Source of the DNA: CAYMSF01 sp964392985
GTDB taxonomy: Bacteria; Verrucomicrobiota; Lentisphaeria; Victivallales; Victivallaceae
Length of the DNA: 19,898 bases
Direction of reading: 5' to 3'
Assembly: GCA_964392985.1 (NCBI GenBank)
Contig: CAYMSF010000062.1
Location: 1-19,898 of the forward strand
Part shown: one piece after another, positions 1 through 7,773 of the stretch
How the letters are laid out: each line of letters begins with the position of its first letter
How positions within the stretch are numbered: the first letter of the stretch is position 1
The notes under the pieces: generated by a model
What the model was told of the DNA's origin: nothing
Databases searched by the model: none
Seen by the model: the letters and a program-made list of their open reading frames with translations, nothing else
Made by a program: the position numbers and the translations under genes

Positions 1-291
1 GTCGGCGGCGAAGATGAAGACTTTACCGTCGGCGATATGATCGCGGCCAGAACCGAGGATATTTCCGCTAAAGTTTTACGGCAGATCGACTGGGCGGCCT
101 TCGCGAAAACCCTTGATGCCAGGAAGCGCAAGATCGTGGAAAAGTTAATGCTTGGTTTCACTACCGGCGATATCGCCAGACTATTGAAAGTCTCTTCGGG
201 CAGGATCGTGCAACTCAAACGCGAAATCGGCGAAGCCATCCGGAAGTTTCCTGTCTATGAAATCCATAAAAAAATGGATCCCAGAAAGTGA
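1..291 (+). CDS. Helix-turn-helix protein, 3' part (5' end outside window)
   Basis: The reading frame is open from base 1 to a TGA at 289-291, so the gene starts upstream of the window. The first ATG inside (base 37) is probably not the real start, because in-frame residues before it read as an acidic stretch (GGEDEDF). The visible C-terminal 96 residues contain a likely sigma-70 region 4 or LuxR-like helix-turn-helix. A helix with RKRKIVEKLMLGF is followed by TTGDIARLLKVSSGRIVQLK, matching the 'x-x-x-IA-x-x-L-x-V-S-x-x-x-I-x-x-L' pattern. This suggests a DNA-binding protein. The exact family and role cannot be told from the fragment. The next 600 bases carry no gene, so it seems to end its own transcription unit. 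Confidence is good for coding and moderate for the HTH. Confidence 0.7.
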   Translation, partial: VGGEDEDFTVGDMIAARTEDISAKVLRQIDWAAFAKTLDARKRKIVEKLMLGFTTGDIARLLKVSSGRIVQLKREIGEAIRKFPVYEIHKKMDPRK

Positions 292-369
292 GTAATTCTT
301 AGACCGCCGGAAGTCAGCGCGGAAGGCGCGGAATTATCCACAGATGACTTAGCACTAAATAACTGCACC

Positions 370-447
370 CCCCAAAACACCTTAACCACGAAAAGCACAG
401 CGCTGCATAGCCGCAACCCCAAAATACACCTTAACAACGAAAGGCAC
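370..447. repeat. Two copies of a ~30-base CACCTTAAC(C/A)ACGAAA(A/G)GCAC repeat
   Basis: Copy 1 spans about 370-398 and copy 2 about 417-447. Both run from CCCCAAAA through CACCTTAAC and ACGAAA to GCAC. They differ by one two-base insertion and two substitutions. After copy 2 the ACGAAA word occurs again (453-462). The motif does not form a strong hairpin. It looks like a short direct repeat of extragenic type. Whether it is dispersed in the genome cannot be seen here. Confidence 0.6.
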
Positions 448-501
448 GAAAATTCACGAAAAATAACAAATACACTTCACCATGAAGGTATTGAAGTAAA
501 A

Positions 502-566
502 CCCGGGAGCGCCGCTCTCCGCAGCTGCATTATGCATTTATTGGATCACGCCCGGCGCGCGGCCGG
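502..566. repeat. GC-rich inverted repeats
   Basis: CCCGGG (502-507) leads into GAGC-GCC-GCTC (507-517), whose stem can extend through a one-base bulge to GG/CC. It is followed by the palindrome GCAGCTGC (521-528). A second stem, CCGGC-GCGCG-GCCGG, lies at 552-566. Neither hairpin is followed by a run of T, so they are not standard rho-independent terminators. The GC-rich block stands out in an AT-rich spacer and resembles a REP-like extragenic element. Confidence 0.45.
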
Positions 567-607
567 TGGCATATTGCGGGAAACAATTTTTTGTTTGCAG
601 TGTAAAC

Positions 608-648
608 CTTGACAGTTCAAGATTCCCCATTAGGGGAAATTTCCCTAA
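608..648. repeat. Tandem, partly overlapping inverted repeats
   Basis: Three inverted repeats follow each other. CTTGA-CAGT-TCAAG is at 608-621. TTCCCC-ATTA-GGGGAA is at 623-638. TTAGGG...CCCTAA is at 630-648 and includes the perfect palindrome GGGAAATTTCCC at 634-645. The second and third share the GGGG arm, so only one of the two stems can form at a time. There is no T tract. The role is unknown; it could be a small mobile repeat, a protein binding site or an RNA switch-like structure. Confidence 0.5.
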
Positions 649-902
649 GGTTGGAACGGCAAAGGCCGCATTACCCGGGCGCTTTTTTAGGTAATATATT
701 ATGTGTCTGCAATAGTTTATTAACCAACGCGAACAACCTTTGGGAATAATCGCAATTTTTAAAAAATTCAGGCTTGCAAAACTTATATTTCAGATTACTT
801 TTTGTTCTTTCCGAAGTGGAATTATATTTCGTTCTTTTTATGATTAGATTCGATCTATTTCCATGTTTACGACGTAACAATTAATTTAAAGACGAGTGAA
901 AA

Positions 903-1334
903 ATGCAAAGCACCAAAAAAAGTACCCCATCGCGCAAACAGCCAACCCCGGCCATTAAAACCGCCAAAGCTGCAGTAACCGCCCCGGCAGCGGAAAAAAA
1001 TCCCGCAGTCAAGCGGGCTGCAAAAGCTGTCGCTGCAAAAGAAACACCTGTTATAAAAAAGACTGCCGGCAAATGCAAACCAGTGACATTCAAAGTACAG
1101 TCAAAGCCCGGCAGCAAGGTATACCTTGCCGGTGATTTTAATGAATGGAACAACCTGACGCATGAATTGATAGACCATGACGGCAACGGTGTTTATCAAC
1201 TTGAAATAGAGCTTGAACCCAGAGTTTATGAATACAAATTCAAAATCAATGATGCCTGGTGCGTAGACTCGGGAAATCCGAATTTCAGCCCCAACCATCT
1301 GGGCACTTTAAACAGCGTCATTACTATTGAATAA
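903..1334 (+). CDS. CBM48/AMPK-beta-like glycogen-binding domain protein with basic tail
   Basis: This 143-aa protein has two parts. Residues 1-58 are a lysine/alanine/proline-rich, strongly basic, probably disordered tail, resembling bacterial histone-H1-like tails. Residues about 59-143 form an early-set (E-set) glycogen-recognition domain of the CBM48/AMPK-beta type. The signature VYLAGDFNEW (73-82), the later EYKFKI and the pattern ending NSVITIE fit well. Trp82 and Trp119 occupy the positions of the two sugar-stacking tryptophans of AMPK-beta. There is no signal peptide and no catalytic domain, so it probably binds alpha-glucan or a partner in the cytoplasm. The RBS is weak (AAAGACGAG before ATG). 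The gene is separate from, and convergent to, the minus-strand sugar locus, so a direct link to it is doubtful. Confidence 0.85.
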   Translation: MQSTKKSTPSRKQPTPAIKTAKAAVTAPAAEKNPAVKRAAKAVAAKETPVIKKTAGKCKPVTFKVQSKPGSKVYLAGDFNEWNNLTHELIDHDGNGVYQLEIELEPRVYEYKFKINDAWCVDSGNPNFSPNHLGTLNSVITIE

Positions 1335-1336
1335 TC

Positions 1337-1525
1337 TTAAATGAAAATTTCCGGCGGGACCAGACAGGGATTCCTTGTCTGTCTCTCCGTATAATCTAGC
1401 CGTTTCAGTATTTCCACCGCTACTTCAGCTCCTATTTCGAATGGATTTGGGAGAGGCACTGAGTAGTATGGACCCATTTGCAAAATAAAACTTGGCTCTT
1501 TTGGGTTATACAGAATAATTACTTT
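1337..1525 (-). pseudogene. C-terminal stub of a LacI/GntR-type sugar regulator
   Basis: On the minus strand an open frame of 62 codons runs from just after an in-frame TAA (1526-1528) to a TAA at 1337-1339. Its product reads as the C-terminal end of a regulator with a periplasmic-binding-protein-like effector domain. YYSVPLPNPFEIG is followed by AVEILKRLD and a final LVPPEIFI. This matches the pattern of the intact repressor in this window, where LTTVCVNRGRLGETAIDIL leads to LTPELLV. There is no DNA-binding half, no RBS, and an ATG only at 1475-1477. The remainder of the gene is absent: 26 bases upstream lies the stop of the esterase gene. I infer a deletion or recombination scar. The family match is by eye. 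Confidence 0.65.
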
Positions 1526-1551
1526 TTACTTTGACGAAATAGAAGAGTGAG

Positions 1552-2493
1552 TTAATTGTGTGAATCAGTCATTAACGCCATTTCTTTCGCCAGGAATTGG
1601 CAAATTAAATTTCTCATCTCCATGGTTTCAACGTGAGCTGTTTCTGATATAAAAAGCTTCCATTTATCAGAGGCATTCATATTCGCATAAACTTTTTTCA
1701 TATTTGCATTAATCATGTTTAGCCCTTCTAATGGAGTAAGAGGATCAAGGCTTCCAGCAAGAGCAAAATGAGCTCTTGGAGCTATGAGTGCATTTATATC
1801 CGAAGCGGAGAAATGCTTGAGTAGCGATGGAACATAGTAGTATATGCCATGGTGGTCAAGACCCCGATTCTTTATAAGTTCATGAAAATCCGTCAGACAG
1901 CAGATATCAATGCAAATTTTAACTCTCGTATCAAGCGCGGCGAGCCACCAGGCCATAGTACTCCCCATAGACATGCCCAATGTTCCAATTCGTGATGAAT
2001 CAACATCTTCGCGTGACACAAGATAGTCTATAGCCCGAATGCTATCATAAACCATCATCCCCCAGAGAACTTGCCCATTCCAAAGCATTTCTTTAAATAC
2101 CTCAGACTCATCTTTTTCATGCCTTTCGCCAAAGCACCAGTGGTCTATAGACAAAGCGTTGAAACCAGCTTTTGCTAAAAATTCGGCATAGGGGGGATTC
2201 TGCATATAGGAGTTGCCTTTAATAAACTCATTCTTGCCACGATCATATTGTCCACCATGCGAATGATTGAATAGAATTGCAGGAAGTTTGCGGTTACCGT
2301 TTTTTGCTCTGGTAAAATAAGCAGGAACCTCTTCAATTCCATTTAGGTCAAGAATAAGTGTTTCGAGAAAGTAATATTTATATTCGGCAGTCTCTAAAAC
2401 CCTTGCTGATATCTGACGGTTTCTGTCTGGAAGTTCTCCAAGAAGTGAATAGAGTTTTTTTCTTGATTCAGCCTGAGTAGATTTAACATTCAT
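1552..2493 (-). CDS. Alpha/beta-hydrolase (dienelactone hydrolase/acetyl esterase-like)
   Basis: This 313-aa cytoplasmic-type protein has the alpha/beta-hydrolase layout. A strand ending LFNHSHGG (74-81) gives the oxyanion region. The nucleophile elbow GMSMG places Ser175. Asp250 in GSLDPLTP and His287 in ETAHVET complete a plausible triad in the usual order. The closest resemblance is to the bacterial Abhydrolase_7/dienelactone-hydrolase-like group, which includes esterases found in polysaccharide loci. The likely role is removal of an acyl ester from imported sugars. It is the last intact gene of the minus-strand locus, 258 bases downstream of the transporter. No clear Shine-Dalgarno precedes the ATG; the upstream sequence is an AT repeat. 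The substrate is not deducible. Confidence 0.82.
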   Translation of the reverse strand: MNVKSTQAESRKKLYSLLGELPDRNRQISARVLETAEYKYYFLETLILDLNGIEEVPAYFTRAKNGNRKLPAILFNHSHGGQYDRGKNEFIKGNSYMQNPPYAEFLAKAGFNALSIDHWCFGERHEKDESEVFKEMLWNGQVLWGMMVYDSIRAIDYLVSREDVDSSRIGTLGMSMGSTMAWWLAALDTRVKICIDICCLTDFHELIKNRGLDHHGIYYYVPSLLKHFSASDINALIAPRAHFALAGSLDPLTPLEGLNMINANMKKVYANMNASDKWKLFISETAHVETMEMRNLICQFLAKEMALMTDSHN

Positions 2494-2751
2494 ATATATA
2501 TAATCCAGTCAATGATGCTTTATAGTTTAAGGTTGATTTCAACATGAACATGTCCTAAAAATGCTTAAGCTGGTACTTCAAGCGCTGTTTAAGTTCTTGT
2601 CAGCGCCCGTTACATCGCTAGTGTTTTTAAATTTATTATACAACCATATTATCCCATTGGTTTGCGGTTAGTACCATCCTCGAATGCCTGACCCTAAAGA
2701 ACTTTATATGCTATTGTGTCGTCATTATTAGGTTTTATGCTAGAAATCTTT

Positions 2752-4224
2752 TTACGTTACTTCTCCGTCGCTGCCGGGTGGCACATAATGATTGTCGCCA
2801 CCAAGTTTCTTCCATGAACGGTAGAGTAGCACTAAAAAAACCAACCCCAGGATTAGAAACGGCAGTCCCCAGACTGGAATCATTCTGTAGCAAAAATCAT
2901 TTCCCCATATTTTGTCAGGGAATACTCGTCGCATCAGGTCAATATAGCCGCCTGCCGCCACTCCGCCCAGTATGCCGATGGCGGAGGCACTGAAAGCATT
3001 GAATGAACAAAACTGTCCGAAGCGATCCTTGGGCAGGATACGCATATACATTGGGATACCCACCACATTGTATATTAGCCATAATGGCAAGGATATTATG
3101 TTCAGCGCAATTACTATCTTAAAATTAACATCTGGAGTGAAATTGGTAAAAAGCCAGATACAATTTAGTGGTGCAATCAGTAACAAGCCGACTTTTATCC
3201 ACAGCATTACCCGTAGCGGATGGAAACGGTCGGCCAGCGCTCCAGCCGGGTATGTAAGGATTACGTTAGCGACTCCTACCGCTGCGGCAATCGACCCAAT
3301 CTGCGGGAGCGTAAGTCCCAGCGACAAGTTAAGAAATACAGTAAAAATGCCACAGGCCCCAGCCAGAGACCAAAAAATATTGTGCAGAAAAAAATAATGA
3401 TAGATACGATGATTAAGACATTCTTTTATATAGTTTTTGACAATTTGCAGTATGTCGCCACGCTTGTTAGCCAGCTTCGCTATGGGCGGGTACTGGCCCT
3501 CTTTAACCATGAGACACATCAGAGTAAAGCCGAAAAAATAAAGTCCGGCCACCAGCAGAAATATCAGGCGCAAGTGGATTAGAGCGTATTGAAAAACAAA
3601 ATAGTTGTAGATTACCCCAGCACTTGCTCCGACGATGCGGAACAAGCTAAAAAAGCGTCCCATGACATTATGCGGAACCACATCGTTGAAAAAATACCAG
3701 AAGACGGTATTGACAAACGTATCACTGAATTTGAAGAGTCCCATAGCCACTGCAATAATACCGACTGTGACTGCGGCCGGGCTATAACCGGTAGCTGCGC
3801 CAATCATCCTATGAAACCAGACACCAAGTTCCGTAGAAAATGCCATCAGGCAGAGAGTTATCGATATAAATGGCGCGGTAAACAACATGAACGGAATGCG
3901 TCTGCCGAACCGCCCGCGATGACGGTCGCTGGTTGTACTGATGATCGGATTCAATATCACATTCAAAATGCTTGGGATAGTCACTAGCACCAGCCCGATA
4001 ATCCAGTTAGGAGCCTGCAACTCTTTTAGCCTGAGCGGCACGATGCTCGGAACAACGGTCTCCATCAAAGTAAAGCAGAAGTCACCCCATAATAGCCACA
4101 TAAACAGTGAGGCTAGTCCCGCTTTAGAATAGACTAAAGTACCAACGGAAAAACTTGGACGTTCCATGCCGTCTCTAGAGACATTACTACTGTGTGTTGA
4201 ATCGACATTGTTTTGGGGCAGCAT
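2752..4224 (-). CDS. MFS/GPH-type sugar:cation symporter
   Basis: This is a 490-aa polytopic membrane protein with about 12 hydrophobic segments. Between segments 2 and 3 lies SDRHRGRFGRR (99-109), the signature loop of GPH/SLC45-like sugar symporters. A second, degenerate copy, GALADRFHPLR, lies in the C-terminal half. The central cytoplasmic loop is at roughly 240-290. It probably imports the mono- or oligosaccharide released by the secreted enzymes, as the only transporter in the window. The start chosen has AAAGGG ten bases upstream. The alternative Met20 (base 4167) would give 471 aa and would place the perfect palindrome GTCTCTAGAGAC (4171-4182) just before the start codon. The gene lies 203 bases after the glycosidase, so it may have its own promoter. 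Confidence 0.9.
   Translation of the reverse strand: MLPQNNVDSTHSSNVSRDGMERPSFSVGTLVYSKAGLASLFMWLLWGDFCFTLMETVVPSIVPLRLKELQAPNWIIGLVLVTIPSILNVILNPIISTTSDRHRGRFGRRIPFMLFTAPFISITLCLMAFSTELGVWFHRMIGAATGYSPAAVTVGIIAVAMGLFKFSDTFVNTVFWYFFNDVVPHNVMGRFFSLFRIVGASAGVIYNYFVFQYALIHLRLIFLLVAGLYFFGFTLMCLMVKEGQYPPIAKLANKRGDILQIVKNYIKECLNHRIYHYFFLHNIFWSLAGACGIFTVFLNLSLGLTLPQIGSIAAAVGVANVILTYPAGALADRFHPLRVMLWIKVGLLLIAPLNCIWLFTNFTPDVNFKIVIALNIISLPLWLIYNVVGIPMYMRILPKDRFGQFCSFNAFSASAIGILGGVAAGGYIDLMRRVFPDKIWGNDFCYRMIPVWGLPFLILGLVFLVLLYRSWKKLGGDNHYVPPGSDGEVT
4171..4182. promoter_or_regulatory. Perfect 12-base palindrome at the transporter start
   Basis: GTCTCTAGAGAC is its own reverse complement. It lies in codons 15-18 of the long transporter frame, three bases upstream of the alternative start Met20. 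It may be chance coding sequence. If translation starts at Met20 it would sit in the leader, where a repressor or RNA fold could act. Confidence 0.25.
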
Positions 4225-4427
4225 TTATATATTACCCTTTATTTGATTTATTGACATTGACTCAGGAACTGATACAAGATTATCATTGTTTTGTACCGTT
4301 CACTTGGATGCTTTTCGTATCGCATGTTAGTTGCATACCTGTTGAAATGCGCCTCATAATCAACCTGAAAATCAAATCAAGATATTCAGTAAGCAATCAC
4401 CGGGTTACGTTGTTCCAGTCCTTCAGG

Positions 4428-7400
4428 TCACCTTAATTCCACAGTTCCCCAAATGAAAGGTTTTTCCGTGGTATTGTCGGCCTTTTCGGCGGCCCAGAAT
4501 ACTTCGTACTTGTCACGTCTTGCATGTGTTACGTTGATATTGAAGTTAAGTCCGATTTTTGTGCCTTCATCAGCCTTGAAATCTTTTATCAGTGATGCTG
4601 GAATCAAGAATTCCATCAGATATCCAGTTTTAGTCTTTTTGCTGAACCCTTTGACTTCTTTCAGGTCATACATGATTGACGGAATCTCTTTGTTCCGTTT
4701 CCATCGTCCAGTGTATATTCCGTTAATATTTGTCTGTGGTGACACCCAGAACTGATGGTCAGTCACATTGTACTCGTTGCGTTTTTTTCTATCGTATGCG
4801 GAGTCGATAAAAAGTTCAATGCAGTCTTGTGCCCAGAATGAACGCGGATCTCCTTCCGATACCTTCGAATCCTTGACGTTTACTGCCATATACATTCCTT
4901 CATTTGAGTAACCAGCATAGACTTCTGTGTCATGATTGACCGTTGTTGATCCCAGCAACCAATCTGGCAACTTAGATTCAATAGGCCAGTTCTTAAGATC
5001 TCCGTTGAATTTGATAGGCTTTGTTATTTTGACAAGAGTCATTGCCGGAGGAATGATGTTGGTCTCGGCGATTACTCTGCCGTCGGGGAGTTGAAGATAT
5101 ATTTTTGCTTTTTCGTCTTTCTTCCATGCGGTGTTCCAGGTGACAGTGAATTCTCTGGTCTCAACCTTTGAACCGGGCATGTTGTTGATCTGCATTCCTG
5201 GGGGGGTTATTTTCCAGCCATTCGGAACTTCCGCCTTAATGATAAATGATTTTGGCAGCGATGAGTTGTTGCCGATGGTCACAGTCGTTTTGCATTCGCC
5301 AGGGTTCCCGGTCAAAGGCGAAGCTTTCAGCATACCGGCGGCAACAATGTTGAACTCAGTGGTGAGTGTTTTCTCAACCCCATTTTCAGATAATTTCAAT
5401 GGAACTTTCTGATAAAGGGCTCGTTCTTTAGGGTCTGCGGTGATAACGATCGGAATCAGGGTTGTTTCCCCGGGTTTTGCGGTTATTGCTCCGGTTGTCC
5501 GGTCTGCTGTCCAGCCTTGTGGCAGCTGCAGTGCGAATTTCGCAGCAATATCTTGTTTGCGGTTGTTTTTTACCCGCAGTTCTATTGTGAAAGTATCACC
5601 GGCGGTAATCCGGCTATAATAGTTAGACTTCAGGTCATAGGCTGTCTGCTTGTAGATGGAGCTGGATTCATCAAGGTCAGTAATCCATGTTGGCCCAATC
5701 GCCAGTTTTACCTTCCCTGGAGGTAGCGGATTGGCGAACATATCAAAAAGCTTGCCGCCTGGTATTGCGATTTCCCGGTCCGGCAGACTGCCGTCTGTCT
5801 TGAATGCTGCAGCGACAATCTTGCCGGAGTCGGTGAACACATAGCCCATCGCGTTATCATCAAGCTCAAATGTTCCGACCGGTTTCGGTAATTTCATAAA
5901 ATGTACCATAGCGGCAATTGCGCCAACTGCCGGTTTGGGTTCAACCTTCGGATCAAGAATGCCGCATCCGTCAAAGAATACTGTCGGTTTGCCTTTGGTG
6001 TCCATGTTCCAGTACCAGAACAACCGGTCGATTCCGGCCTGCAATCCGAGCATATAGCCGCGCTGGAGATAGGCGGCCTGCTCATATTCATTCACAATAT
6101 GGCCGGCGAGAGTATCCCAGCCGAACTCGGTAATCCAGGTTTGGCGTTTTTTTCCGTCGCAGGACGCTACCGCGACGTATTCACGGAGCGTGTCAAATAT
6201 TGAACGCGGTGCAACCAGATTGCCGCCGACATTATAGTTCATCTTGTTTAGTTCCGGGGCATCTGTACCGCAGTAGAAATGTGCATTTACAACATCAATA
6301 TTGTTGAAGCTTCCGGATTTGATAAATTCTTTGGTGCGTTCCGGAAAAACTCCTGCTGTTCCGTTCTCGACGGCAATAACATTCTCATCAATGAACTTAA
6401 CGATATCGCCGAAGGTTTTGTGGTATGACTGGTATGAAGACCAGTTTCTTGTTTCCTCATCTTTTCTATTGCCGTAGTCATATTCATTGTCAACCTCCCA
6501 GCATTTGTATTGCGGGAATGCGTTCATTATGCTGATGATTTCCGCCTTATCCTCTTTGCTCAGTTTGAGATTGCCGGCTTTGACGCCATCTTTTATTACG
6601 CCCATGAGGCAGGGTAGCAGTATAAGTCCTGATTCCTTGATTTTTTGATCCAGTTTTTGGTACCATGGCCAGCCCTCATATTTACCATTCCCCCCTTTGG
6701 CACGTTTCATCCATGGGAACGAGTACGCATAGTCGCGCACCCAGATAAAGCCCATTTTGGCGTAAGCATTGCAGGTTGTATCCGGCATGCCGCCGTGCAT
6801 AACCAAGCCGTATGGAGACGCCATTTTTTCAGCTTCGGTATATGTCTGTACTTTTGGCAGATAGGCAAAATGTGCATTCTTATTAAAGTCAGGAAAACCT
6901 TCAGATTTTACGGTAATTTTAATTTCATATACGCCATATTTTGTGGGCTGCGGGGTGATTTCGTAATGGAGAGATCCGGATACTGTAAGCGGTTTGGTTG
7001 CCTTGGCGATGTTGTTGCCCATCGCGTCGTTTATCTCATACGAGAGCGAGCAATTCACCTCTTTGCCGCGCCAGTTGTCAAAATCGAGATTAAATTTGAC
7101 GATGTCGCCTTCATTGAATACATTGGCTTCAACTCCAGTGGAGCATGAAAGGGTGAAAAGCGAGTTGGGCTCTTTTACCGTTGAAGTATCAGTAACAACT
7201 TCTATTCCGCAGACTTTAAGCGTGGCGTCTGCAACAATCTTGTCGTTGCCCCAGTTATGGGTGGTGAAACCGCCGATTGCAACCGGCTGCGGCCATGCCT
7301 CGGGAAGTTTGAAGCTGACCTTTGTCCATTTTCCCGGTGCCGGCTTAAAATTAAATTCTCTTTTAGGCTCTTTGCCTTTATCGTAGGTACCGCTGTCTTT

Positions 7401-7736
7401 AAATGTCATAAACCAGTTGAATCTGCCATCAATATTTTTTACCCACATTGATACTGATTTTAGATTGCCGGGAACATTTCCATTGAGCGGAGTTACGGCG
7501 AAGTGTTCAAATCCTTTCCCCGAGAAACGAGCATTCATCTCCATTGAACTTTTGCCTGAAGCGTCTTCAGGAATATCGTCGCAGTTTTTTATGGTGCCGG
7601 AAGCTTTGTTCCATTCGTTAAGTTTACACGGAAGCTGGCCAAAGTCGTTATACACCCTTTTTACAGTTTGCGCTTGGAATGGCAGACTTATTGCGAACAT
7701 AGCAAAAAATATGGTTTTACCTAGTATCCTCTTCAT
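4428..7736 (-). CDS. Secreted clan GH-A glycoside hydrolase (GH39/GH5-like) with NEW3-like and CBM9-like domains
   Basis: The 1102-aa product begins with a signal peptide (about 1-22, ending in FQA). Residues about 25-185 look like a jelly-roll binding domain, and 190-295 like a beta-sandwich linker. A TIM-barrel follows at about 300-620. Glu418 in WEVDNEYD (acid/base, the Asn-Glu pair of clan GH-A) and Glu537 in WITEFGW (nucleophile) are 119 residues apart, as expected. After it come one or two NEW3-like sandwich domains (about 700-895; QLPQGW, then PNGWKITPP). A C-terminal CBM9/DOMON-like domain (905-1102) contains YAGYSNEGMYMAV and CIELFID. The RBS AGGAG is seven bases before the ATG. It is the last gene of the tight operon, 37 bases after the repressor. 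The exact GH family and linkage are uncertain. Confidence 0.82.
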   Translation of the reverse strand: MKRILGKTIFFAMFAISLPFQAQTVKRVYNDFGQLPCKLNEWNKASGTIKNCDDIPEDASGKSSMEMNARFSGKGFEHFAVTPLNGNVPGNLKSVSMWVKNIDGRFNWFMTFKDSGTYDKGKEPKREFNFKPAPGKWTKVSFKLPEAWPQPVAIGGFTTHNWGNDKIVADATLKVCGIEVVTDTSTVKEPNSLFTLSCSTGVEANVFNEGDIVKFNLDFDNWRGKEVNCSLSYEINDAMGNNIAKATKPLTVSGSLHYEITPQPTKYGVYEIKITVKSEGFPDFNKNAHFAYLPKVQTYTEAEKMASPYGLVMHGGMPDTTCNAYAKMGFIWVRDYAYSFPWMKRAKGGNGKYEGWPWYQKLDQKIKESGLILLPCLMGVIKDGVKAGNLKLSKEDKAEIISIMNAFPQYKCWEVDNEYDYGNRKDEETRNWSSYQSYHKTFGDIVKFIDENVIAVENGTAGVFPERTKEFIKSGSFNNIDVVNAHFYCGTDAPELNKMNYNVGGNLVAPRSIFDTLREYVAVASCDGKKRQTWITEFGWDTLAGHIVNEYEQAAYLQRGYMLGLQAGIDRLFWYWNMDTKGKPTVFFDGCGILDPKVEPKPAVGAIAAMVHFMKLPKPVGTFELDDNAMGYVFTDSGKIVAAAFKTDGSLPDREIAIPGGKLFDMFANPLPPGKVKLAIGPTWITDLDESSSIYKQTAYDLKSNYYSRITAGDTFTIELRVKNNRKQDIAAKFALQLPQGWTADRTTGAITAKPGETTLIPIVITADPKERALYQKVPLKLSENGVEKTLTTEFNIVAAGMLKASPLTGNPGECKTTVTIGNNSSLPKSFIIKAEVPNGWKITPPGMQINNMPGSKVETREFTVTWNTAWKKDEKAKIYLQLPDGRVIAETNIIPPAMTLVKITKPIKFNGDLKNWPIESKLPDWLLGSTTVNHDTEVYAGYSNEGMYMAVNVKDSKVSEGDPRSFWAQDCIELFIDSAYDRKKRNEYNVTDHQFWVSPQTNINGIYTGRWKRNKEIPSIMYDLKEVKGFSKKTKTGYLMEFLIPASLIKDFKADEGTKIGLNFNINVTHARRDKYEVFWAAEKADNTTEKPFIWGTVELR

Positions 7737-7773
7737 CCCGAAACTCCTGTTTTAATAAATTATCTTTTAAGCG

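Larger units (their letters stand above)
292..902. other. Gene-free region with clustered inverted repeats
   Basis: I find no convincing gene in these 611 bases. The left part (370-447) has two copies of a short C/A-rich repeat. The middle (502-650) packs several short inverted repeats, partly very GC-rich. The right part (about 670-890) is AT-rich and should hold the promoter of the CBM48 gene. A TATGAT box lies at 839-844 but has no convincing -35 partner. The only open frame of note (minus strand, 671-880, 69 aa) has low-complexity composition and no family resemblance, so I did not call it. Confidence 0.6.

Noticed and set aside
671..880. Minus-strand 69-aa frame in the AT-rich spacer
   Set aside because: Low-complexity lysine/asparagine-rich product, no RBS, no family resemblance; it occupies the likely promoter region of the CBM48 gene.
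881..1186. Minus-strand 101-aa frame opposite the CBM48 gene
   Set aside because: Antisense shadow of the alanine/lysine-rich coding strand; the plus-strand product has a recognisable domain.
1361..1381. Nine-base-pair hairpin considered as a terminator between the convergent CBM48 and esterase genes
   Set aside because: No T tract on either side and a three-base loop; it also lies within the regulator remnant's frame.
2972..3987. Several plus-strand frames of 120-141 aa
   Set aside because: They are antisense to the transporter, whose 12-segment product and signature loop are convincing.
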